Source: Acidobacteriota bacterium (GTDB lineage Bacteria; Acidobacteriota; Terriglobia; Terriglobales; Acidobacteriaceae). Taken from it: a stretch of DNA of 64,000 nucleotides. Where the stretch lies: contig JAJYVU010000002.1 of the NCBI GenBank assembly GCA_021791875.1, positions 1 to 64,000 on the forward strand, read 5' to 3'. The notes beneath the pieces are model-generated. The model saw only the letters and a program-made list of their open reading frames with translations. It searched no databases and had not been told where the DNA came from. Within the stretch, counting starts at the first letter, position 1. Each line of letters begins with the position of its first letter. Both the position numbers and the translations under genes were made by a program. Positions 43,523 through 52,194 of this stretch are shown in pieces.

Positions 43523-44412
43523 GCGCTATAGATGTTCGTGCGGCAATCAACCAGCCGTCAATATTTCGTCTGGTGCAGCGAAAGATCTTTAATTCTGCGG
43601 GCTGGGGCCTTTGTGGGCTGACGTTTCTGCTACTGGGCAGCGCGATGGTCTGGATATTGAAGATGGTTTTTGTCCGCGGCGCGGGCGCGCTGAATCTAAA
43701 GGTGCTGACGCACATACAAATTGGGGTAGCCGGCGGCCTGCTGAATGCGATTGAAGGGACGCTGGTATTGGGCGTTGGCGGGCTTATTCTTTCGGTGCCG
43801 CCGGGAATTGCCGCGGGGATTTATCTCTCGGAGTACGATGGCGGCTGGCTTGCGCCGGTGCTGCGATTCATGTCAGACGTGCTGGTGGGAGTGCCATCCA
43901 TCGTGGTGGGCTACTTCGGATATGTGACGATGGTGGCGACGCTGGGATGGGGCTTTTCAGTGGCGGCGGGCAGCATTGCTTTGGCGATGATTTCGCTGCC
44001 TTACATCACGCGCACCAGCGAAGTCGCGTTCCGGCAGGTGCCGCGCACGCTGCGCGAGGCGGGGTTCGGGCTGGGCTGCAAGCCGGGCACGGTAATCATG
44101 CGCATTTGCCTGCCGATGGCGACACCGGCGATCTTGACCGGTGTGCTGCTGGCCCTGGCGATTTCCGTTGGCGAGACAGCGCCGCTAATCTATACGGCCG
44201 GATGGTCAAGCTTCCTCTGGACGGGGCACCTGACCAAGGAGCCAATGGGGTACCTCACCTACGCAATCTGGGCAATGATCACAGAGCCCCAGCGCTCGGC
44301 GCATCAGTTGGCGTATGCCGCGGCATTCCTTGTGACACTGTTTGTGCTGGTCATCAGCGTGATCGCGCGCGTGGTGACTTTCCGGCGGTCGGGCTGGGGA
44401 CAGCACGCGTAA
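43513..44412 (+). CDS. pstA: Phosphate ABC transporter permease PstA
   Basis: A membrane protein of 299 residues from the ATG at 43513 (GGGAGG six bases upstream); the frame is open from 43186 inside pstC but the ribosome binding site decides the start. Helices include GLCGLTFLLLGSAMVWILKM and LLNAIEGTLVLGVGGLILSVPPGIAAGIYL. The EAA loop PRTLREAGFGLGCKPGTVIMRICLPMATPAILTGVLLALAISVGETAPLIYTAG is the PstA form (GETAPL). The ATPase gene pstB, normally next, is absent: the operon ends at a terminator 22 bases later. Confidence 0.93.
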   Translation: MGVSAIDVRAAINQPSIFRLVQRKIFNSAGWGLCGLTFLLLGSAMVWILKMVFVRGAGALNLKVLTHIQIGVAGGLLNAIEGTLVLGVGGLILSVPPGIAAGIYLSEYDGGWLAPVLRFMSDVLVGVPSIVVGYFGYVTMVATLGWGFSVAAGSIALAMISLPYITRTSEVAFRQVPRTLREAGFGLGCKPGTVIMRICLPMATPAILTGVLLALAISVGETAPLIYTAGWSSFLWTGHLTKEPMGYLTYAIWAMITEPQRSAHQLAYAAAFLVTLFVLVISVIARVVTFRRSGWGQHA

Positions 44413-44434
44413 ACCTGCTATTCCAGCGTGAAAC

Positions 44435-44463
44435 GGGGTACCCGACGGGTACCCCTAATTTCT
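44435..44463 (+). terminator. Terminator of the pst operon
   Basis: GGGGTACCC pairs perfectly with GGGTACCCC around a GAC loop (44435-44455), followed by TAATTTCTT. It lies 22 bases after pstA. The following ~300 bases to 44760 contain no convincing gene; a 75-codon frame at 44428-44655 overlaps this stem. Confidence 0.8.
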
Positions 44464-44760
44464 TCTGGTGCGGTTGCCGAGCGGTGTGCGAGTATACGGG
44501 GTACTTCTTTCCCGGAGCTGGTGCCCGCGGGCTCGAAGGCGCGCCTGGTGCGCGATGCGGCGATGAGCTGCTCGCCGGGGGATCGGCGTTGCGTGCTGGT
44601 GCTGATGCCGATGGCCGGCATGCAGGCTGAGAGCGTAAGTAGTCCGAACTCTTAAAGCAAGCGGAAAATGCGTTGACGTAGGAGCCGCACTGGCGGGTCT
44701 TCGCATGAGTGTGTCTGACTCGTGTAATCTGGCCCGGTCCAGAGAATGAGGAGATTTGCG

Positions 44761-46899
44761 ATGCTGAGTTGGATTCGCGCGGTAACCAGGAAACATGCCG
44801 GAGTTTGCGGTGGCGTGTGTTGTGCGGCTGCGATGGCCATAGCGGCCAGTTCGACACCTGCCGCGGCGCAGACGGTGCGCGTGGAGAACAGTGTAGTTCG
44901 GGTGGCGTTGATGCCGAGCGGGGAATACCAGATTCGCTGCCGTGAGACGCGCTGGACGCTGAGCGGAAAGCTGAACGGGAAGCCGGAGGCTATCACCCGA
45001 AAATCAGGAACAGACAGGTTGGGCGCGTGGCAGGAAGTAGATGCGCGCACGAAGACGCAGGTGGCTGCGATTCGTGTGTATGCGGACAAGCCGGTGGTGC
45101 TGTTCCGAGACAAGCAGCTGACGGAGAGGAAGAACAACGATGTGTTTCCTGTGTTCGAGGCGTTGCCGCCCGGACTGATGGAGTTCAGTTATGCGGTGAA
45201 CACCTTTGCGAAGTATGAGTTTGGGCAACTGGGCGGGGAGGGTCCATGGGTACTGTTTAACCGGCAGCGGCAGACGATGGTGATGTCGCCGGCGGATCAT
45301 TTTCTGGTCGCCGATATGACGAGCGGGCCGGGCGGCGTGAAACCCGGAGGTTTGGACCCGAAGATCGACACGCTGCCGGCGGGGTTTGCGCATGGGACGC
45401 TGCTGGTCCTGGGCAACGGGATCACATCGACGCTGGATGCGTGGGGAAGTGCGCTGCAGACGATGAATGGCAAGCAGCCGGTGCCCAATGATGCCGATGT
45501 GGTGCTGGACAAGTTTGGCTACTGGACCGATCACTACGCGACGTACTACTACAAGTACATTCCGAAGCTCGGCTACGAAGGCACGCTGATGGCGGTGCGC
45601 GATAAATATCAGCAGCTGGGTGTGCCGTTGGCGTACATGCAGCTGGACAGCTGGTGGTATCCCAAGCAGAAGGGCAACAGCCTGGCGGCGATGGGCGTAA
45701 ACGGCGAGACGGTATATCGCGCGGATAAGAAAATTTTTCCGAAGGGACTGAAGGCGTTTCACCAGGAGCTGGGTCTGCCGTTTGTGGTGCACGCACGGTG
45801 GGTGGCTCCAAACAGCCCGTACCGGCATGAGTACCGAATGTCGCGCAACGTAATTCTTTCGAAGAAGTTCTGGAATAAGACAGCGAAGTACCTGCACAAC
45901 GGCGGAGTTGCAGTCTACGAGCAGGACTGGCTGGATCACAATGCGCGACCCGCGATCAACCTGACCGATCCGCAGGAGTTTCTGGGGAACATGGCGCATG
46001 CGATGGCGCGGGAGGGGCTGGCGATCCAGTACTGCATGCCGTTGCCCGGATATTACATGGCGAGCACACGGTACCAGAACCTGGAGACGATCCGGGTGAG
46101 CGATGACGGGTTCATCCGGATCCGATGGGATTATTTCCTGTACGACTCGGCGCTCGCGCATGCGGTGGGATTATGGCCATGGAGCGACGTGTTCATGAGC
46201 AAGCAGCTGCCGGAGCTGATCCTGTCGACGCTGTCAGCTGGGCCGATGGGGGTGGGCGATCCGATTGACCAGATCGATACGGCGAATCTGAAGCGGGCGA
46301 TGCGTGCGGACTCCGTGCTGCTGAAGCCGGACGTTCCGGTGCGGCCGGTGGATGCGATGTACCTCTCCGATGCCGCGAATCCGGGGGCGCCGATGGTGGC
46401 CGCAACGCACAGCGGCGGTGAGTTGGAAGTGTTTGCGTATCCGCGCGGGAAGGGCGAGAGGCAGGCAACGGTGTCACTCAAGGAGCTGGGAGTTACGGGA
46501 CCGGCTTATGTGTGGGACTGGGTGCGTCACACGGGGAGGGTGATCCCGACGGGAGGGTCGTTCCCGATGGTCTTTGAAACCGGGTGGGCTTACGATGTAG
46601 TGGCTCCCGTGGGCAAGGGCGGCATCGGGGTGCTGGGGGATACGAGCAAGATTGTGCCGCTGGCGGCAAAGCGGTTCCCGAAGGTTACATATGCTGCAAA
46701 TACGCATGTGACAGTTACGTATGCGGCGGGAGAAGAAACCGTGACGGTTACAGGATATGCGAAAGACCGTCCTGACGTGCATGCGGAGCGGGGCAGCGTG
46801 GGACCGGTGGACTATGACACCGCGACGCACTTGTTCCGTGTGGCGGTGCATCCGGCGCGGGACGGGCATGAAGCGGAGCTGGTCGTTCGGGATAGATAA
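44761..46899 (+). CDS. Exported glycoside-hydrolase-like protein (possible alpha-galactosidase-clan TIM barrel)
   Basis: A protein of 712 residues from the ATG at 44761, with GAGGAG seven bases upstream; an ATG at 44746 lacks a site. The signal peptide ends at TPAAAQT (about residue 37). An N-terminal beta-sandwich (about 40-230) precedes a TIM-barrel-like part. In the barrel, YMQLDSWWYPKQ (about 295) and VYEQDWLDHNA (about 382) occupy positions like the substrate-binding and nucleophile strands of GH36/GH31-like enzymes. A C-terminal beta domain with CBM-like repeats (YAAGEETVTVTGYAKDR) ends the protein. The exact family and substrate are not recognised; the nucleophile assignment (Asp in QDW) is a guess. 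Confidence 0.6.
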   Translation: MLSWIRAVTRKHAGVCGGVCCAAAMAIAASSTPAAAQTVRVENSVVRVALMPSGEYQIRCRETRWTLSGKLNGKPEAITRKSGTDRLGAWQEVDARTKTQVAAIRVYADKPVVLFRDKQLTERKNNDVFPVFEALPPGLMEFSYAVNTFAKYEFGQLGGEGPWVLFNRQRQTMVMSPADHFLVADMTSGPGGVKPGGLDPKIDTLPAGFAHGTLLVLGNGITSTLDAWGSALQTMNGKQPVPNDADVVLDKFGYWTDHYATYYYKYIPKLGYEGTLMAVRDKYQQLGVPLAYMQLDSWWYPKQKGNSLAAMGVNGETVYRADKKIFPKGLKAFHQELGLPFVVHARWVAPNSPYRHEYRMSRNVILSKKFWNKTAKYLHNGGVAVYEQDWLDHNARPAINLTDPQEFLGNMAHAMAREGLAIQYCMPLPGYYMASTRYQNLETIRVSDDGFIRIRWDYFLYDSALAHAVGLWPWSDVFMSKQLPELILSTLSAGPMGVGDPIDQIDTANLKRAMRADSVLLKPDVPVRPVDAMYLSDAANPGAPMVAATHSGGELEVFAYPRGKGERQATVSLKELGVTGPAYVWDWVRHTGRVIPTGGSFPMVFETGWAYDVVAPVGKGGIGVLGDTSKIVPLAAKRFPKVTYAANTHVTVTYAAGEETVTVTGYAKDRPDVHAERGSVGPVDYDTATHLFRVAVHPARDGHEAELVVRDR

Positions 46900-46912
46900 G
46901 GCGGGAAAAACC

Positions 46913-46988
46913 TGGAGCACCGGGCCGGATTTGAACCGGCGAATACTGGTTTTGCAGACCAGCGCGTTAGCCCCTTCGCCACCGGTGC
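46913..46988 (-). tRNA. tRNA-Cys (GCA), copy 1, with encoded CCA
   Basis: The minus strand gives the acceptor GCACCGG/CCGGTGC, discriminator U, and CCA at 46913-46915. The anticodon arm is CTGGT-CTGCAAA-ACCAG with anticodon GCA. The T arm is GCCGG-TTCAAAT-CCGGC. The sequence differs substantially from the second tRNA-Cys at 50804 in the acceptor, D arm and anticodon stem. Confidence 0.92.
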
Positions 46989-46993
46989 TCATG

Positions 46994-47020
46994 CGTTTGC
47001 CGTGGAGACCACGGCAAACG
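46994..47020 (-). terminator. Perfect 12-bp hairpin between peroxiredoxin and tRNA-Cys
   Basis: CGTTTGCCGTGG and CCACGGCAAACG pair perfectly around a 3-base AGA loop. It lies 17 bases after the peroxiredoxin stop and 5 bases before the tRNA-Cys 5' end (minus strand). No U tract follows, so it may be a processing or stability element that separates the mRNA from the tRNA. Confidence 0.6.
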
Positions 47021-47037
47021 AAGTGTCGCGTATCGCC

Positions 47038-47694
47038 CTATTTTGGCTGCCTGGCGGTGCGGAGGTAGGGCTTGATGACCTTGAAGCCAGAGAACTGCTT
47101 TTCGCCGTCTTCATTGGAGACGGCTCCGCCGACGATGATGTCGTCGCCCTGCTTCCAGTTGGCCGGTGTGGCGACGGGGTGCTTCGCGGTGAGCTGGATG
47201 GAGTCCAGGACGCGAATAATCTCATCGAAGTTGCGACCCGTGGTCATGGGGTAAGCGATCATGAGCTTGATGCGCTTGTCTGGCCCGATGATGAAGACGG
47301 TGCGGACGGCGGCGTTGAGCGAGGGTGTGCGTCCCTCCGAGGTATTACCGGCATCGGCGGGAAGCATGTTGTAGAGCTTGGAGACCTTGAGGTCGGGGTC
47401 GCCAATCACGGGGTAATTGACCTTGTGGCCTCCGACTTCCTCGATGTCCTTTTCCCACTTGAAGTGGCTTTCCACGGGGTCGACGCTGAGTCCGATGACC
47501 TTGGCGCCGCGGCGGGCGAATTCGGTTTCGAGGGCGGCGACGGCGCCCAGCTCAGTGGTGCAGACGGGCGTAAAGTCCTTGGGATGAGAGAAAAGCACAG
47601 CCCAGTTGTCGCCGATCCACTCATGGAAGTGGATGGTGCCGTGCGTCGTTTCGGCGGTGAAGTCGGGAGCGATGTCGTTGATGCGCAGTGCCAT
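47038..47694 (-). CDS. 1-Cys peroxiredoxin (Prx6-type)
   Basis: A protein of 218 residues. The peroxidatic Cys C45 lies in FTPVCTTELG; it is the only cysteine in the protein, so this is a 1-Cys enzyme. The thioredoxin-fold core (VLFSHPKDFTP, GLSVDPVESHFKWEKDI, IGDPDLKVSKLYNML) and the C-terminal arm (PANWKQGDDIIVGGAVS) match the Prx6/AhpC-TSA class. It reduces hydrogen peroxide and organic hydroperoxides in the cytoplasm, with the resolving thiol supplied by another molecule. AGGAGAAGGA precedes the ATG. It appears monocistronic. Confidence 0.93.
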   Translation of the reverse strand: MALRINDIAPDFTAETTHGTIHFHEWIGDNWAVLFSHPKDFTPVCTTELGAVAALETEFARRGAKVIGLSVDPVESHFKWEKDIEEVGGHKVNYPVIGDPDLKVSKLYNMLPADAGNTSEGRTPSLNAAVRTVFIIGPDKRIKLMIAYPMTTGRNFDEIIRVLDSIQLTAKHPVATPANWKQGDDIIVGGAVSNEDGEKQFSGFKVIKPYLRTARQPK

Positions 47695-47945
47695 ACTTTT
47701 TCCTTCTCCTGCGATGGTCGGAGCTTAATGTTGAAAAATGAGAAACCCACCTCGGCGTGGCTTACGCGGGTGGGGCCAGGGCGATACTGAATTGCTCTTT
47801 CGCTCTAGACGCACACCCGCCGGATACAGCTGCAACGGCAGCAGCAGATACACGCGAGGATGCAAACGAAAGCCAGCACCTATTCAGAGTAGGGTGGCGG
47901 CAGCTTTGGTGTCAACGCAGGGGAGAAAACGGCTAATCTTATGCC

Positions 47946-48848
47946 ATGCATGCACTTGAATACTTTTTGTGCGATGTATTTACGCGCCAGCGCCTGAGCG
48001 GAAATCAGCTGGCCGTGTTTCCAGACGCCGGCGATTTGAGCGACGAGCAGATGCAGGCGATTGCCCGCGAGATGAACCTTTCGGAAACGGCGTTCGTGTT
48101 ACGGCGCAATACGCTGACCGAAGCGGCGCGCGGATACCGGGTGCGGATTTTCACGGTGAAGGAGGAACTGCCGTTTGCAGGGCATCCGACGCTGGGGACG
48201 GCGGCGGTGATCCGGCGGTTCATCTCGGAAGACAAACGGGTGGGCACGGTGCGTCTGGACGAAAACGCCGGGGTGGTTCCGGTCGAGTTCGACGATCTCC
48301 AAAGCAGTGATGAGGCCTTGCATGGAGAAATGACGCAGCCAACGGCTGAGTTGGGGCGCTTTCACGCGCGGGAGGTGGTGGCGCCGGCGCTGGGGCTGGA
48401 TGCATGGGATATTTCGCCGGATCTGGCTCCGCAGACGGTTTCGACAGGGATGCGGTGCTGCGTTGTGCCGCTGCGGAGCGTGGATCAGCTGAAATACATG
48501 CGGCTGAATGCGGCGAAGGAGGCCGAGGCGCTGAAGGCGACGGGTGCGATGTTTTTATACGCGATTGCGCGCGAAGCCGAGGGCATTTGGCAGGCTCGGA
48601 TGCAGTTTTACGGCGGGGAGGATCCGGCTACGGGTTCGGCGGCGGGCTGCGCAACGGCCTACCTGGTGGGCAATGGAGTGGAAGCTCCGGAGAAGACTAT
48701 TCATTTTCGGCAGGGGATGGCGATCCACCGGCCGAGCGAGCTTTTTGGACGCGCGAAGCTCACAGACGGAAGGGTGAGCGAAGTGCGTGTGGCGGGCTGC
48801 ACTGTTTTCGTAGCAAGAGGCCGGTTTTTCCTTGAGCGATTCACATAG
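47946..48848 (+). CDS. PhzF-family isomerase-like protein
   Basis: A protein of 300 residues with the two-domain diaminopimelate-epimerase-like fold. The N-terminal signature YFLCDVFTRQRLSGNQLAVFPDAGDLSDEQMQAIAREMNLSETAF contains the conserved Glu E47. The central LPFAGHPTLGTAAVI motif and the C-terminal GGEDPATGSAAGCATAYL motif are typical. Without phenazine genes nearby it is a generic PhzF/YddE-like protein; the substrate is unknown. Confidence 0.9.
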   Translation: MHALEYFLCDVFTRQRLSGNQLAVFPDAGDLSDEQMQAIAREMNLSETAFVLRRNTLTEAARGYRVRIFTVKEELPFAGHPTLGTAAVIRRFISEDKRVGTVRLDENAGVVPVEFDDLQSSDEALHGEMTQPTAELGRFHAREVVAPALGLDAWDISPDLAPQTVSTGMRCCVVPLRSVDQLKYMRLNAAKEAEALKATGAMFLYAIAREAEGIWQARMQFYGGEDPATGSAAGCATAYLVGNGVEAPEKTIHFRQGMAIHRPSELFGRAKLTDGRVSEVRVAGCTVFVARGRFFLERFT

Positions 48849-49387
48849 TTTCAACAGAGCGGCGAGCGCTGTAACGCTGGAGAAACAGCGCGTCGACAGA
48901 ATTACGGAAATTTCCAGTGAAAAATTGTGCTTCTCTTCGCTGTCTGTTCCCCATTTACACAGCGGGACGAGCTTCGTACTCTTGGCAAGCGATCCAAGGA
49001 AACGAAGTTCGCACTTTCGCTGATTTACCTAAAAACTGAGTTTGAGCAGAGCGCGTGCATGAACGCTCTCGATGATCTGCTTTGGCTTTGAGGAGCACCC
49101 CGGAGCATGCGCGGTCCGGGAGCGCAGGCAACCATGCAGGGCGCGACTGCTCACCGCATTCTGGCCCGATCCAGAAGACGGCAACGCGCGTTATCGGGTA
49201 GAGGCTTTCCCATGTGGAAAACTCTGCCGGCGCGCGGCGGGGATACTTGTCTCTTTTTTGCCGTGATTCTGCCTTGGGTCCGAATGCGGGCTGGTAGTAA
49301 CCGCACAGAGCGGCGTCATTTGGACGGCGACCGCTGTGGATCCGCTTCGCCGTGCTCGCGAAGCAGGAAAGGGAAAGAGTCCAGCCT
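48849..49387. other. 539-base stretch without a recognised gene
   Basis: Short frames on both strands exist but none has protein-like composition with a usable start. A CCCCGGA/TCCGGG stem (about 49093-49115) is the only clear structure. The region must contain the promoter of the receiver gene at 49388. Confidence 0.4.
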
Positions 49388-49843
49388 ATGAGGCCTAAGA
49401 AAGTAATTCTTTGCGTAGACGACAATGAACAGGCGCTGGCGGTGAGGAAGTTTCTGCTGGAGACACGTGGCTACCGGGTGATCCCCGCGACAGACGGGGC
49501 AACGGCCATTGAAATTCTGCAACAGGGCGGGGTCGACCTGGTGTTGAGCGATCTGGTGATGCCGCAGATGGATGGCAACGAGATGATCCGGCGAATGAAG
49601 CAGCACTCGCCGGAGGTGCCGATGATGCTGATCAGCGGTACAGTTAAGGCGTTTGAACGCGCGAACCGGGCGGATGCGTTTTTGCCGAAGGGGGCATGCT
49701 CGCCGGTGGAGATGCTGGAGCGTATTCGGGTGATGATTGCGCGCAAGCGAGGACCCCGGAAGGCTGTGACGCGTCCGGGCTACCTGGAGCCGGCGGGGAA
49801 CCTGCATGCGGCGCAGGCGGTGCAAACGGCTGCCGCATCCTGA
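49388..49843 (+). CDS. Single-domain response regulator (CheY-like receiver)
   Basis: A protein of 151 residues from the ATG at 49388. The receiver domain occupies residues 5-118, with D11/D12 in the acidic pocket, phospho-acceptor D55 (LVLSDLVMPQMDG), S83 in LISG and K101 in FLPKG. The ~35-residue C-terminus is basic then Ala/Gln-rich and is not a DNA-binding domain. There is no kinase gene nearby. The ABC ATPase gene starts 22 bases later, so the two may be co-transcribed. The partner kinase and output are unknown. Confidence 0.85.
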   Translation: MRPKKVILCVDDNEQALAVRKFLLETRGYRVIPATDGATAIEILQQGGVDLVLSDLVMPQMDGNEMIRRMKQHSPEVPMMLISGTVKAFERANRADAFLPKGACSPVEMLERIRVMIARKRGPRKAVTRPGYLEPAGNLHAAQAVQTAAAS

Positions 49844-49865
49844 AGGGGGCGGCAGTTACAATCAA

Positions 49866-50579
49866 ATGGTGTCCATCATAGCGGCCGAGCAGGTTACGAA
49901 GATTTACAAGACGGGCAGGATCCAGGTGACAGCGCTGCGCGGCGTGTCGCTGGCGGTCGATGCCGGTGAATTTGTCAGTATTGTCGGGCCCTCGGGCAGC
50001 GGCAAGTCCACACTGTTTTATCTGCTTGGCGGGTTGACACGAGCTACCAGCGGGCGGGTGCTGATCGATGGAGTTGATTTTGCCGCCCTTTCGGATGGGG
50101 AACGGACGCGGGTTCGCAAACTGAAGATCGGGTTTGTCTTCCAGAAGTTCAACCTGCTGCCGACGCTGACGGCGCGGCAGAACATTGAGCTGGCGCATGA
50201 GATATCCGGCCGGAAGGAGCCGCTGGACAGGGAGTTCCTGAAGCAGTTGACGGAGCTGCTGGGGATTCAGGGGCGGCTTGACCACCGGCCCTCGGAACTG
50301 TCGGGCGGAGAGCAGCAGCGGGTAGCGATTGCGCGGGCGCTGGTGACGCGGCCGGCGATCGTGCTGGCCGACGAGCCGACGGGCAATCTGGACACGGAGA
50401 ATTCTGACGCAGTGCTGCAGATGCTGCGGAAGTCTAACCAGGAATTCAAGCAGACGGTGCTGATGATTACGCACAATCCGGAAGCGGCCTGCATTGGCGA
50501 CCGCATCATTCACATGCGCGATGGGGAGATTCGCGGTGTGGAAAAGGGCGATGGCCGGATCACGGGCCATGTGTGGTAG
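49866..50579 (+). CDS. ABC transporter ATP-binding protein (LolD/MacB class)
   Basis: A protein of 237 residues from the ATG at 49866. It has Walker A GPSGSGKST (41-49), the Q-loop VFQKFNLLP, signature LSGGEQQR (145-152), Walker B AIVLADE (164-170) and H-loop THNPEA. The pattern (VTALRGVSLAVDAGEFVSIVGPSGSGKSTLFYLLGGL, QRVAIARALVTRPAIVLADEPTGNLD) is that of the LolCDE/MacB/FtsE-type class 3 family. It is not PstB. No FtsX-like permease gene is adjacent, so it must pair with one encoded elsewhere. Confidence 0.9.
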   Translation: MVSIIAAEQVTKIYKTGRIQVTALRGVSLAVDAGEFVSIVGPSGSGKSTLFYLLGGLTRATSGRVLIDGVDFAALSDGERTRVRKLKIGFVFQKFNLLPTLTARQNIELAHEISGRKEPLDREFLKQLTELLGIQGRLDHRPSELSGGEQQRVAIARALVTRPAIVLADEPTGNLDTENSDAVLQMLRKSNQEFKQTVLMITHNPEAACIGDRIIHMRDGEIRGVEKGDGRITGHVW

Positions 50580-50674
50580 CGGGCCGGGGATGGGTTTCCG
50601 GGGTGGCCAGATGGGCGCAAGCTACTCGCATTGACCGGCTTTCGGCACCCCGATATACTCAGGTAGTACTTCAA

Positions 50675-50749
50675 GCGGGAGTAGCTCAGTGGTAGAGCAT
50701 CGCCTTGCCAAGGCGAGGGTCGCGGGTTCAAGTCCCGTCTCCCGCTCCA
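50675..50749 (+). tRNA. tRNA-Gly (GCC), with encoded CCA
   Basis: The acceptor GCGGGAG pairs with CTCCCGC, discriminator U, CCA at 50747-50749. The anticodon loop TTGCCAA carries GCC. The T arm is CGGGTTCAAGTCCCG. It lies 54 bases before a tRNA-Cys gene, a likely common transcript. Confidence 0.96.
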
Positions 50750-50803
50750 GCCGGTCCCACCTCTGAACCGGCTGCGGAGATAGTCCAGGTCTCTGCTTCC
50801 CAA

Positions 50804-50878
50804 GGCGCGGTACCCAAGTGGTAAGGGAGAGGTCTGCAAAACCTTTATGCGCCGGTTCGATTCCGGCCCGCGCCTCCA
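50804..50878 (+). tRNA. tRNA-Cys (GCA), copy 2, with encoded CCA
   Basis: The acceptor GGCGCGG pairs with CCGCGCC, discriminator U, CCA at 50876-50878. The anticodon arm AGGT-CTGCAAA-ACCT has GCA. The T arm is GCCGG-TTCGATT-CCGGC. It is a different isodecoder from the tRNA-Cys at 46913-46988. The 268 bases that follow (50879-51146) contain no gene and must hold the nuo promoter, which I could not place. Confidence 0.95.
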
Positions 50879-51146
50879 ATCAGCAGTTCCCAATCTTCTT
50901 CCATTATTGATGCAGGTCCATGGTTCGATCAGGCAGAGGCAGTGTCAATGTATCCGGGTTTCCCGGGGGTGCAGAGAAGCGCGCGGGGCGAGGGAAATGA
51001 GTCGTTTAGAGTACCCGTGGCAAAAATATCACTCCTGTGCTCTGCGTCACATGTCACCAAATTGAAAAATGCGAGTATTATTTTTCCCGGACAGCAAAGG
51101 CCGTTTGTAAACGCTGTACCGGAGTCACCGTTGTGGAAGGGGGAAG

Positions 51147-51518
51147 ATGCCTGAGCATCCGTGGCGTACGGTAATCGCGCTCCTGATCGGGGCCGTCGCC
51201 TTTGGTATTACCCCGCTGGCGCTGGCCCATCTGTGGGCCCTGTATTTCTCTCCGAAAAAGCCGGGTCCTGAAAAGAACGCAATCTACGAATGCGGCCTGG
51301 AGTCGAAGGGCGATGCGTGGATTCAGTTCGATCCAGCCTACTATCTCTACGCGATTATCTTTTTGATTTTTGACGTGGAAGCGATCTTTCTTCTGCCCTT
51401 TGCGGTCGCGTTTACCGGACTGAGCATGGGAGCGGCGATCGCCATGCTCGTGTTTCTGCTGCTGCTGGTTGAGGGGCTGATCTGGGCATGGCAGAAGGGG
51501 CTGCTGACATGGGCCTGA
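51147..51518 (+). CDS. nuoA: NADH-quinone oxidoreductase subunit A (NuoA)
   Basis: A three-helix membrane subunit of 123 residues. The conserved loop [44 protein letters not shown] carries the family Cys and the E residues in helix 2. NuoA, NuoJ and NuoH form the quinone-site membrane wall. It is the first gene of an operon of 12 Nuo genes. The start has GGGGGAAG seven bases upstream. Confidence 0.95.
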   Translation: MPEHPWRTVIALLIGAVAFGITPLALAHLWALYFSPKKPGPEKNAIYECGLESKGDAWIQFDPAYYLYAIIFLIFDVEAIFLLPFAVAFTGLSMGAAIAMLVFLLLLVEGLIWAWQKGLLTWA

Positions 51519-51546
51519 CCGCAAGCGCCAGGCGCGCGGAAATTCC

Positions 51547-52194
51547 ATGGGAAGTGAAGTGATGGAGCAGGAACTGAAGGATTTGAAAGTCGAGCTCTCG
51601 AAGCATGGGATCTTCACGACCACGCTCGAAGAGGTATACAACTGGGGCCGTAAGAATTCGGTGTGGCCGCTGACCTTTGGCCTTGCCTGCTGCGCGATCG
51701 AGATGATTGCGACCTCGATGGCGCGGTACGACATTGCGCGATTTGGCGCGGAGGTATTTCGTCCCTCACCGCGGCAGGCGGACCTGATGATAGTAGCCGG
51801 TACGGTTACAAAAAAGATGGCACCGCAGGTGGTGCGCCTCTATAACCAGATGCCGGAGCCGAAATATGTCATCGCGATGGGAGCCTGCGCAATTTCAGGC
51901 GGGCCGTTTCGCGATGGCTACAACGTGTTGAAGGGCATTGACCGCTATATTCCGGTGGATGTGCATATTCCGGGCTGCCCACCGCGGCCCGAGGCGCTGC
52001 TGCATGCCTTCATCACGCTGCAGAAGAAGATTGATGCGCAGCAGCTGCGCGGCGCGGGTCGCGCGCGGCACTTGAAGGCGGAAACGCCGAGCGAGTATCC
52101 GGTGCCGGATTTTGGTTCGCATGACCTGGAGCCAACGCACAATGACGAGGTTTTTCCGCCGCGGCCCGAGAGCCCATTCAAGGTGTTGCCATGA
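51547..52194 (+). CDS. nuoB: NADH-quinone oxidoreductase subunit B (NuoB)
   Basis: A peripheral-arm subunit of 215 residues that carries the N2 [4Fe-4S] cluster. The cluster Cys ligands are C48 and C49 (LACCAIEM), C114 (MGACAISGG) and C144 (PGCPPRPE). The C-terminal ~40 residues (from about residue 172) extend beyond the usual end and are polar. The next gene overlaps by 4 bases. An ATG at 51562 is an alternative start. Confidence 0.95.
   Translation: MGSEVMEQELKDLKVELSKHGIFTTTLEEVYNWGRKNSVWPLTFGLACCAIEMIATSMARYDIARFGAEVFRPSPRQADLMIVAGTVTKKMAPQVVRLYNQMPEPKYVIAMGACAISGGPFRDGYNVLKGIDRYIPVDVHIPGCPPRPEALLHAFITLQKKIDAQQLRGAGRARHLKAETPSEYPVPDFGSHDLEPTHNDEVFPPRPESPFKVLP

Noticed and set aside
44428-44655. 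75-residue frame after pstA
   Set aside because: Its first codons overlap the terminator stem and it shows no recognisable pattern.
49866-50579. PstB for the pst operon
   Set aside because: The sequence around the signature and Q-loop is LolD/MacB-like and the gene is more than 5 kb from pstA.
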